From: Oscillospiraceae bacterium
Lineage (GTDB): Bacteria; Bacillota; Clostridia; Oscillospirales; Oscillospiraceae
Assembly (NCBI GenBank): GCA_031266955.1
Contig: JAISAA010000258.1
Coordinates: 1 to 11,594 of the forward strand
DNA: 11,594 nucleotides
Reading direction: 5' to 3'
How positions within the stretch are numbered: the first letter of the stretch is position 1; every line of letters begins with the position of its first letter. Shown here piece by piece: positions 6,503-11,594 of the stretch. The position numbers and the translations under genes were made by a program. Under the pieces are notes generated by a model that was not told the origin of the DNA, did not search any database, and saw nothing but the letters and a program-made list of their open reading frames with translations.

Positions 6503-7594
6503 ATGGGTGCTTACGATTTAGAAAAGCGCGGTTCCACTTCCGAGACGGGGCGAACGATAACAGAGGCTGACGCCGCCGCTATCGCGAAAGCTATAGCCGC
6601 CAAAAACGCCGCCGAAGATGACGGCGAGAAAGATTTCAGCGCCGCCCCCCCGGACGCGGGGCTGGACGTGTCATCGAACGTGCTTACGAGCACGGGGAGC
6701 GGCGCAAGCGCCGACGTCGAATCGAGTGACGGCGACGACACCGGCGACGATGGGAACGACACGGATGATGAAGCAGACGGGGCGTCGGGGACGCCGCCCC
6801 CTACAGGCGAGGGAAACGTCGCCGCGGACGCGGCGTATTCCGTGCCCGAAGGCACGTTAGATGACACGTCCGCGGCGCTGAGCGACGCGGCGCTCAAGGC
6901 GGAACGCGCGCGTCAAGCCTACGGCAGACGCAAGCGAGAAATGGAAGCGGAAGCCCGCAGACTTGCAGACGAGAGCGTAGCGGAGATTATCGGCGCTCTT
7001 GGGCTTATCGACGCCGAGGGCAACCAGATAACTACCGCCGAACAGGCGCGCAAGTTTTCGGAAAAAACACGGTTAGAGAAATTCAACGAGCATTTGCGTG
7101 AAGGAGCGCTTACTGCCGAAGACATCGCAATACTTAGAGGCACGGGCGGCAGCGCGGCAGGCGCAACAGGCGGCGCTGCGCAGGAGGCACCTCAATTCAC
7201 GGCGCTTGTCGCGGGACAGCTTACACGCATTGCGCGGGAGTTCAATCCCGGCATCAAGGGTGTTGACGACATTTTGGCGATGGACACCGCGGATGACTTC
7301 AAGCGGCTTGTGTCGGCGGGCAGCGATTTTTACGAGGCATATCGCCTCGCCAATGCGGAGGCGATAGCGAAGAAACGAGCCGCCGCCACGGCGCAGCAGC
7401 AGGCGATCAACTCCGCGAGCAAGTCGCACCTTAAAGGCAGCACGGGCAACGCTCCGGGAAAGCCCGAGGTAAACGTGCCGAGCGACATCATAGACGAGTA
7501 TCTAAAAGTATTTCCCGATATGACCGAGGTGGAAATCAAAGCGGACTATAAACAGCGGATGGCCCGCTCGCAAAATAAAGCAAAATCAAAATAA
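6503..7594 (+). CDS. Scaffold-like capsid assembly protein
   Basis: A 363-aa acidic, helical protein between portal and capsid, the usual scaffold position. Scaffolds guide coat assembly inside the prohead and are then lost. ATG 6503 follows AAAGGA by 9 bases. Residues 1-50 are Ala/Glu-rich. Residues about 54-123 are a low-complexity acidic stretch (DGDDTGDDGNDTDDEADG) that coincides with an embedded palindromic element. Residues 125-180 form a long charged helix (ALKAERARQAYGRRKREMEA). The C-terminal third (DIIDEYLKVFPDMTEVEIKA) ends in basic residues (RMARSQNKAKSK), fitting a coat-binding tail. No protease motif is seen. The call rests on composition and position more than on a family signature. 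Confidence 0.75.
   Translation: MGAYDLEKRGSTSETGRTITEADAAAIAKAIAAKNAAEDDGEKDFSAAPPDAGLDVSSNVLTSTGSGASADVESSDGDDTGDDGNDTDDEADGASGTPPPTGEGNVAADAAYSVPEGTLDDTSAALSDAALKAERARQAYGRRKREMEAEARRLADESVAEIIGALGLIDAEGNQITTAEQARKFSEKTRLEKFNEHLREGALTAEDIAILRGTGGSAAGATGGAAQEAPQFTALVAGQLTRIAREFNPGIKGVDDILAMDTADDFKRLVSAGSDFYEAYRLANAEAIAKKRAAATAQQQAINSASKSHLKGSTGNAPGKPEVNVPSDIIDEYLKVFPDMTEVEIKADYKQRMARSQNKAKSK
6664..6871 (+). repeat. 208-bp palindromic element with terminal inverted repeats (in scaffold gene)
   Basis: The ends 6664-6683 and 6852-6871 are inverted repeats, 19 of 20 bases paired (GGACGTGTCATC then AACGTGC). Inside the left end are CGTGCT-TACG-AGCACG (6679-6694) and CGGCG-CAAG-CGCCG (6700-6713). 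Inside the right end are CGCCGC-GGAC-GCGGCG (6820-6835) and CGTGCC-CGAA-GGCACG (6841-6856). A GGCGTC-GGG-GACGCC hairpin is at 6781-6795. The whole unit is open in the scaffold frame, and its ends keep the codon phase seen in the portal copy (DVSSNV here, DVSLNP there). Confidence 0.88.
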
Positions 7595-7616
7595 ATCGAC
7601 AGGAGAATAGCAAACA

Positions 7617-8054
7617 ATGTTTTTACCTTACAGCGCAGACGTAGACAAGTCTTTGCCGAACGAAGAATATCCCGTTTCGGCGGGAGACTTCTACTTCGGT
7701 ATGGCCGCATTCCTTGAAAACGGGCGGCTGAAAAAAGCGTCCGGCTATGACACGCCGGACTATATCTGCGTACAGCAGATAATCGGAGCGCAGGACGGCG
7801 ATGTAATCAACGTCGTGCATATTGACCCCGACACGAGATACCAAGCGCCCGCGGCCAGTCTTCCGACAATTGGCGTGGGCTACGACGTCGCGAGCGACGG
7901 GCTGAGCATCGCCGCGAGTACGGACGTCGGCAACTTCGTGGTTGACGCCGCGTGGGTGTCTCTGCTTGGAGGCGAGTATATCGTCGTCGGACGCTTCGGG
8001 AGCCTGGACAAGCGCCTTGACGACATCGAAGCGCGTTTAGATGCACTCGAATAA
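7617..8054 (+). CDS. Putative head decoration protein (hypothetical)
   Basis: A 145-aa protein directly before the major capsid gene, where many phages encode head decoration or stabilisation proteins. AGGAG (7601-7605) lies 11 bases before ATG 7617. It appears beta-rich in the centre (YICVQQIIGAQDGDVINVVH) and ends in a short heptad coiled coil (SLDKRLDDIEARLDALE) that may oligomerise it. No signal peptide or membrane segment is present. The gene is clearly real; the role is inferred from position and size, and a head-fibre function is an alternative given the coiled-coil end. Confidence 0.8.
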   Translation: MFLPYSADVDKSLPNEEYPVSAGDFYFGMAAFLENGRLKKASGYDTPDYICVQQIIGAQDGDVINVVHIDPDTRYQAPAASLPTIGVGYDVASDGLSIAASTDVGNFVVDAAWVSLLGGEYIVVGRFGSLDKRLDDIEARLDALE

Positions 8055-8078
8055 GGAAGAAGAAAGGACAGTACAAAA

Positions 8079-9104
8079 ATGGCAGGACATACGATTACAG
8101 AAATCTCCGGCTTGATGGACACGGTATACGGTAAATCCGCATACCCCATCGCCAAAATCATCGACGATTACGGCGCGAGCCGCAACAAGGACGAGCGCCT
8201 TAAGACGATTTTTTCGATGGAGAAAAGCACGCATTTCGCGGAAACCATTACATCCACGTCCGGGTTCGACGGGTTCGCGCCGGTTCCCGAGAACGGGGCG
8301 TATCCGGACGACAGTGCGCAAGACGGTTACGAAAAGATTTTCCAGCACAAGACGTGGAAGGACCGCTTCCGCGTATCACGCGAAATGGTTGACGACGACC
8401 AAATCGGCAGGATGAAGCGGTTGGCGACCAAGTTTGTCAATGGATTCGACGCTACGCGCGAGAAGTTCGGCGCGGCGATGTTCGGCGCGGCTTTGGGCGG
8501 CGTCGCAGACCCCTCATACAGGGGCATCAAATTCTCGACCTATGGGGCTTCCGCCGACGGGCGTCCGCTCTTTGATAAGCTCCATCCGTCCAAGAGTAAG
8601 CCGAGCCTGAAGCAAAGCAATGTGTTTAACAATCCATTCAGCCAGACGGCGTTGTCGAAAATGCAAAGCGCTATGGTGGACTTCCGCGACGATAACGGCG
8701 AAATCCTCGAAATAGTGCCGGATACGATAATCATACCAAACGACGCGGAGGCTATCGAGATCGTGCTTGGTGTGATCGGCGCATTCTCGCAGCCCGATAC
8801 ATCTAATAACAACTGGAACTATCATTACGGTGCGTGGAACGTCATCATCTGGCCTAAGCTGAACCAGTTCATCCCGTCAGGCACGGCGGCCTCCAGCGCT
8901 TTCCCGTATGTGCTCTTGGCGACAGACTACAATCAGGCGGCGAGCGGCGCTGTCTGGTACGACCGCGAGCCGCTTAGCACGAAGCCTTACGTGGACAATG
9001 ACACGGACGCCGCGGTTTGGAACGGGCGCGCGCGGTTCTCTGCGGGCTTCCACGACTGGCGCGCGTTTGCCGCAGGCGGTATCGCCCGCGGCGACGCACT
9101 ATGA
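8079..9104 (+). CDS. Major capsid protein (HK97-fold type)
   Basis: A 341-aa coat protein. AAAGGA (8063-8068) precedes ATG 8079. The N-terminal part (residues about 1-75) would form the N-arm and E-loop. The helix-rich stretch WKDRFRVSREMVDDDQIGRM with FVNGFDATREKFGAAMFGAA resembles the spine helix of Mu gpT-like and other phage major head subunits. The C-terminal half (VPDTIIIPNDAEAIEIVLG, FPYVLLATDYN, WNGRARFSAGFHDWRAFAAG) matches the usual final domain, where the mature coat closes on a D-W-R-type segment. Length and place after scaffold agree. Its TGA stop is part of the palindromic element that follows. The exact coat subfamily is not certain. Confidence 0.9.
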   Translation: MAGHTITEISGLMDTVYGKSAYPIAKIIDDYGASRNKDERLKTIFSMEKSTHFAETITSTSGFDGFAPVPENGAYPDDSAQDGYEKIFQHKTWKDRFRVSREMVDDDQIGRMKRLATKFVNGFDATREKFGAAMFGAALGGVADPSYRGIKFSTYGASADGRPLFDKLHPSKSKPSLKQSNVFNNPFSQTALSKMQSAMVDFRDDNGEILEIVPDTIIIPNDAEAIEIVLGVIGAFSQPDTSNNNWNYHYGAWNVIIWPKLNQFIPSGTAASSAFPYVLLATDYNQAASGAVWYDREPLSTKPYVDNDTDAAVWNGRARFSAGFHDWRAFAAGGIARGDAL

Positions 9105-9220
9105 TTTAACGTGCCTGCGGGCACGGGGAACGCCGCATCCGCGGCGACGTCGCGCGAATGCGCGTTCCCCGTGCCGCAGCACGTTCAATGAAACACAAAT
9201 TTTTGTGTAACAAAAATTTT
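9102..9220 (+). repeat. Palindromic element between capsid and 137-aa gene
   Basis: It begins TGATTTAACGTGC, the TGA being the capsid stop. Stem-loops: CGTGCC-TGCG-GGCACG (9110-9125), CGCCGC-ATCC-GCGGCG (9131-9146), CGCGC-GAAT-GCGCG (9151-9164) and CGTGC-CGCA-GCACG (9170-9183). GGCACGGGGAACG (9120-9132) also pairs over 13 bp with 9163-9175, so the unit can fold either as small hairpins or as one long cross-arm. Right end GCACGTTCAATGAAACACAAA, then an AT hairpin at 9197-9219. Confidence 0.9.
9197..9219 (+). other. AT-rich hairpin ahead of the 137-aa gene
   Basis: AAATTTTTGT (9197-9206) pairs with ACAAAAATTT (9210-9219) around GTA. The same 25 bases (9197-9221) recur exactly at 11182-11206. 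The ribosome site GAAAAGGG follows at once, so the hairpin could control access to it. It lacks a GC-rich stem and U-tract, so a terminator is unlikely. Confidence 0.8.
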
Positions 9221-9235
9221 GAAAAGGGTTTTGCT

Positions 9236-9649
9236 ATGGACTATGCAAGAACTGTTGAGCAGATAATTTCAGATGTCGACGAGATATGCTATAACGCATA
9301 CGGCCCGGAGCTAAAAACGCGCTGGATTTCCGAGCTTGATTTGAGGATTTGGCGCGATTTGCATTTACTGTTTCCGGCCGGCTATAGCTGGAACCGGCTT
9401 CATTACACTTGGCCGGAGAGCCGCGAGGTTCGCGTGCTTGCCAAGCCGCCGAATGACGGCATATACGATTTATATTTGCGGGCAAAGATAGAATACGGCA
9501 ACGGCGAGTACGAAAAGTATAACAATACAACGGTTCTGTTCAACTCCGAGCTCCGCGAGTTCTCCGCGTGGTTCATTGACGCATACGGTCCGGCGCAAGG
9601 GTACTATGACGCAACGCCGCGCCGAAGCACTGAAAGGAGGCGGCATTGA
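9236..9649 (+). CDS. Hypothetical head-completion / connector candidate (137 aa)
   Basis: A 137-aa soluble protein following the capsid gene. AAAAGGG lies about 8 bases before ATG 9236. The N-terminal helix MDYARTVEQIISDVDEICYN and aromatic middle (DLHLLFPAGYSWNRLHYTW) are followed by a beta-looking part (DGIYDLYLRAKIEYGNGEYE) and a helix (LREFSAWFIDAYG). I do not recognise the family. The place between coat and fibre genes is typical for adaptor or neck proteins joining portal to tail. The stop TGA is immediately followed by the GTG of the next gene, and the AAAGGAGG of that gene lies within this one, so the two are coupled. Confidence 0.8.
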   Translation: MDYARTVEQIISDVDEICYNAYGPELKTRWISELDLRIWRDLHLLFPAGYSWNRLHYTWPESREVRVLAKPPNDGIYDLYLRAKIEYGNGEYEKYNNTTVLFNSELREFSAWFIDAYGPAQGYYDATPRRSTERRRH

Positions 9650-10423
9650 GTGAGTGGTTATCCGCCGAGGCGTGTACTCAACTCTGACTTCGGGCAATAC
9701 GGGTTCGCCGTCCCTCCGTATTATATAGACACCTATGGGCTTTGGCTTAAAGACGGGAACAGTGGGACGCTTGAAGACTTCCTCGCCTCTCTCGTCGGGC
9801 CGCCGGGGCGGGGCTGGCAGATACTCGGAACTTACAACAGCCTTGAACAACTGAAAAGCGTACATCCGGAAGGCGAGACAGGCGATACTTATAAAGTGAC
9901 TACCGGACCTAATCCTGACGATTACATTTTATATGTCTGGGATCCGAACGCCGCGGAATGGGCGGCTATAGACATTCGCGGGCTACGCGGGTACAAGGGC
10001 GATAAGGGCGACGACGGAGGAAAAGGCGACAAAGGAGACCGGGGCGATATCGGCCCGATTGGGCCTACAGGTCCGCGGGGCGTCAAGGGTGACCGAGGAC
10101 GCGACAGCTACGGCTGGGAAGCCGTATATGAGGCGCAGTCTTGGGCTGTCGGCGGCACGGGAACGCGACCGGGCGAGGATACGGATAACTCCAAGTATTA
10201 CGCTTACGGCTCTATGTTCTGGTCGAAGCTGGCGCACGGAACGCTGCCTGTTCTTTCTCCAGATATTCCGTTAGAGCAGCCCGTACGCGCGCTGTGGTTC
10301 GACAATTCGGGAAAACAGCCGACTTGGGGCGAAAACCTGAACGAAACAATACTCGGGAACGCGTGGTACGGCGACGATGAACCTCCTGATAGCAGTTACG
10401 CAGAATGGCTTGACCCGGATTAA
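9650..10423 (+). CDS. Collagen-like tail fibre protein
   Basis: A 257-aa fibre component. It starts at GTG 9650 with AAAGGAGG (9633-9640) ahead; no suitable ATG is near. The N-terminal part has the phage-fibre pattern GLWLKDGNSGTLEDFLASL then VGPPG, followed by a small carbohydrate-binding-like region (TYKVTTGPNPDDYILYVWDP). Residues 111-152 are 14 unbroken collagen-type Gly-X-Y triplets (from GLR to GRD), which should trimerise. After them comes WEAVYEAQSWAVGGTGTRPG with DTDNSKYYA, a segment common in receptor-binding fibres of Gram-positive phages. It probably forms the stem of the adsorption apparatus on the virion. It is the first of three consecutive fibre genes. Confidence 0.87.
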   Translation: MSGYPPRRVLNSDFGQYGFAVPPYYIDTYGLWLKDGNSGTLEDFLASLVGPPGRGWQILGTYNSLEQLKSVHPEGETGDTYKVTTGPNPDDYILYVWDPNAAEWAAIDIRGLRGYKGDKGDDGGKGDKGDRGDIGPIGPTGPRGVKGDRGRDSYGWEAVYEAQSWAVGGTGTRPGEDTDNSKYYAYGSMFWSKLAHGTLPVLSPDIPLEQPVRALWFDNSGKQPTWGENLNETILGNAWYGDDEPPDSSYAEWLDPD

Positions 10424-10447
10424 AGAAGAAAGCGGTGATAAAGGTGT

Positions 10448-11107
10448 ATGGCTGAACAAAACATTACTATGAAAGCGCGGAACGAATCCGGAGTGTGGGA
10501 TACCATTTATCCGAAAACGGTTCTTGCGCAGATTATCGGGCTGCTTGCCGGCGGCAAAATTGACCCGCTGCTTATTCCGCAGCAGGCGATAACCGACGTC
10601 TTTGAAGCGGCAAGCGATTCTGAAATGATAGCGCTCAGCACGGCGCACGCCGGGGACGTCTGTATACGGAGCGACGTCAACAAAACATTTATCCTCAAAG
10701 CGGTTCCGTACTCGACGCTGGAAAACTGGGTTCAGCTGCCGATACCGCAAGACCTTGTTTTATCCGTTGCGGGAAAGACGGGCGCTGTTACGCTGGGAAA
10801 GTCTGACGTGGATCTCGGTAACGTGGATAACACCGCCGACAGCGCTAAAAACGTCGCGAGCGCGGCGAAGCTGACAACGGCGCGGACTATATCCGGCGTG
10901 AGCTTTGACGGCACCGAAGATATCACATTGTACAACGCGATGACCGAGGATGAGGCCAAAGCAGGAACCGAGACGGCGACGCGCATAATAGCGCCGAACA
11001 TATTGAAGGCAGGGATAGTAGCGCTCACCACTACAGTAACCGCAGGGGCCGCCGAGCCCGTGAATCCTAAAACAGATGATTTATGGTTTGACTACAACAA
11101 TGCGTGA
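10448..11107 (+). CDS. Tail fibre protein with N-terminal anchor motif
   Basis: A 219-aa fibre-type protein. The N-terminus MAEQNITMKARNESGVWDTI then YPKT is shared with the next gene and is probably the attachment module to the virion. The middle has LSVAGKTGAVTLGKSDVDLG and NVDNTADSAKN, a repeat widely found in phage tail fibres, followed by TARTISGVSFDGTEDITL, another common fibre motif. The end (EPVNPKTDDLWFDYNNA) is short for a receptor-binding tip, so a partner protein may carry that. AAAGG lies only 3-4 bases before ATG 10448, a closer spacing than in its neighbours. The TGA stop belongs to the repeat element that follows. Confidence 0.87.
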   Translation: MAEQNITMKARNESGVWDTIYPKTVLAQIIGLLAGGKIDPLLIPQQAITDVFEAASDSEMIALSTAHAGDVCIRSDVNKTFILKAVPYSTLENWVQLPIPQDLVLSVAGKTGAVTLGKSDVDLGNVDNTADSAKNVASAAKLTTARTISGVSFDGTEDITLYNAMTEDEAKAGTETATRIIAPNILKAGIVALTTTVTAGAAEPVNPKTDDLWFDYNNA

Positions 11108-11205
11108 TTGAAATTGCGGGCTTACAGCCCGTCGCCGCAGATGCGGCGTATCCCGTGCCGGTAGCACGTTAGATGATACATAAATTTTTGTGTAACAAAA
11201 ATTTT
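11105..11205 (+). repeat. Palindromic element between two fibre genes
   Basis: It begins TGATTGAAA, the TGA being the fibre stop. Stem-loops: CGGGCT-TAC-AGCCCG (11117-11131), CGCCGC-AGAT-GCGGCG (11133-11148) and CGTGC-CGGTA-GCACG (11154-11168). The right end is GCACGTTAGATGATACATAAA, then an AT hairpin. The first stem is H3 of the portal core with one pair changed on both sides (C:G to T:A). The 11149-11173 stretch closely follows the right end of the scaffold-gene element. Confidence 0.9.
11182..11204 (+). other. AT-rich hairpin abutting a ribosome site
   Basis: Identical to the hairpin at 9197-9219 (AAATTTTTGT, loop GTA). Its last base is one T away from GGAGG (11206-11210), the ribosome site of the next fibre gene, so folding or RNase cleavage here should affect initiation. 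Confidence 0.8.
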
Positions 11206-11219
11206 GGAGGGCCGCTTAT

Positions 11220-11594
11220 ATGGCTATACATAACATTCTGATGAAAATACGAACCGCTATCGGCTACGATACGCTGTTTCCAAAAACGACGCTCGACCAA
11301 GTTTACGACCCGGAAACGGGAAAGTCCGTCGATGAATTTTTGGCGGGCAAGGCCGATTTAGACGATGACGGGAAGCTCCCTATGAACCAACTGCCCTCCG
11401 AAGTATCTTCCGGAGGGCTTGCTTATCAGGGGACGTTTAATGCCTCGACGGGGCAGGACAGCGGGGGAGTGGCGCTGCCGACGCCGAGCGCTGCTAACAA
11501 GGGCTGGTATTGGGTGTGCAATACTGCTGGGACGTTCCAGTCCGTCGTGTACAATCCGAAAGACTGGGCCGTATCGCACGGGGACCGGTGGGAT
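11220..11594 (+). CDS. Tail fibre protein, 5' part (runs off the window)
   Basis: The first 125 codons are open, with no stop by the window end. GGAGG lies 9 bases before ATG 11220. The N-terminus MAIHNILMKIRTAIGYDTLF then PKTTLDQ parallels the previous fibre gene, implying a shared virion-anchoring module. Residues 35-60 include DEFLAGKADLDDDGKLPMNQ, the 'discard/assign coordinates' type linker common in fibres. Then come LAYQGTFNAST and KGWYWVCNTAGTF, ending near DWAVSHGDRWD, which is the typical small beta fibre domain. A receptor-binding tip would be expected beyond the window. Confidence 0.85.
   Translation, partial: MAIHNILMKIRTAIGYDTLFPKTTLDQVYDPETGKSVDEFLAGKADLDDDGKLPMNQLPSEVSSGGLAYQGTFNASTGQDSGGVALPTPSAANKGWYWVCNTAGTFQSVVYNPKDWAVSHGDRWD

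Noticed and set aside
4515..11205. Palindromic strings as a CRISPR array
   Set aside because: There is no regular repeat-spacer pattern and no cas gene; hairpins are contiguous with different sequences.
9197..11205. AT-rich hairpins as intrinsic terminators
   Set aside because: They have no GC-rich stem or U-run after it, and a ribosome site of the same operon follows directly.
11392..11415. CCCTCCGAAG-TAT-CTTCCGGAGGG stem inside the last fibre gene
   Set aside because: It has a bulged base and no similarity to the family's modules or end motifs, so it may be chance; noted only.

Overview
The window looks like one edge of a tailed-phage (probably prophage) genome in a fairly GC-rich Gram-positive host, most likely a gut-type clostridium. 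This rests on the strong purine-rich ribosome sites (AGGAGG, AAAGGAGG), the class II tRNA-Ser with an encoded CCA, the family character of the phage genes, and a Firmicutes-like promoter. It is inference from style; no marker gene fixes the species.

Layout. At the left is tRNA-Ser(UGA) with its own terminator. A short gene-poor stretch with three 12-bp tandem repeats follows. Next, on the minus strand, is a broken regulator: an XRE helix-turn-helix joined to a BRCT-like domain, carrying one frameshift and one in-frame TGA. It has a near-consensus promoter with a perfect palindrome in the spacer. From about 1.2 kb everything is on the plus strand and reads as a virion late operon: small terminase, large terminase, portal (with a split zinc ribbon), a 47-aa basic protein, scaffold-like protein, small decoration-like protein, major capsid protein, a 137-aa head-completion candidate, then three fibre genes (one collagen-like, two sharing an N-terminal anchor motif, the last cut by the window end). 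No tail-tube or tape-measure gene lies between capsid and fibres, which hints at a short-tailed (podovirus-like) layout. No integrase or lysis gene is visible.

The most unusual content is a family of small palindromic elements scattered through the virion genes (4.5-11.2 kb). Each is a string of very short stem-loops (4-10 bp arms, mostly 3-4 nt loops). Copies lie between genes, after portal, the 47-aa gene, capsid and a fibre gene, and also inside the portal and scaffold reading frames without breaking them. Copies differ by paired changes that keep the stems and by loop changes. One 74-bp core occurs twice in the portal gene, 72/74 identical, read in two different frames. One 208-bp copy in the scaffold gene is bounded by 20-bp inverted repeats with one mismatch. 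Several upstream genes take their stop codon from the element's conserved TGATT-AA left end, and three intergenic copies end in an AT-rich hairpin near the next gene. I do not recognise this family; it resembles modular MITE/REP-type or Rickettsia-palindromic-type elements in behaviour, but no mobilising enzyme is present here.
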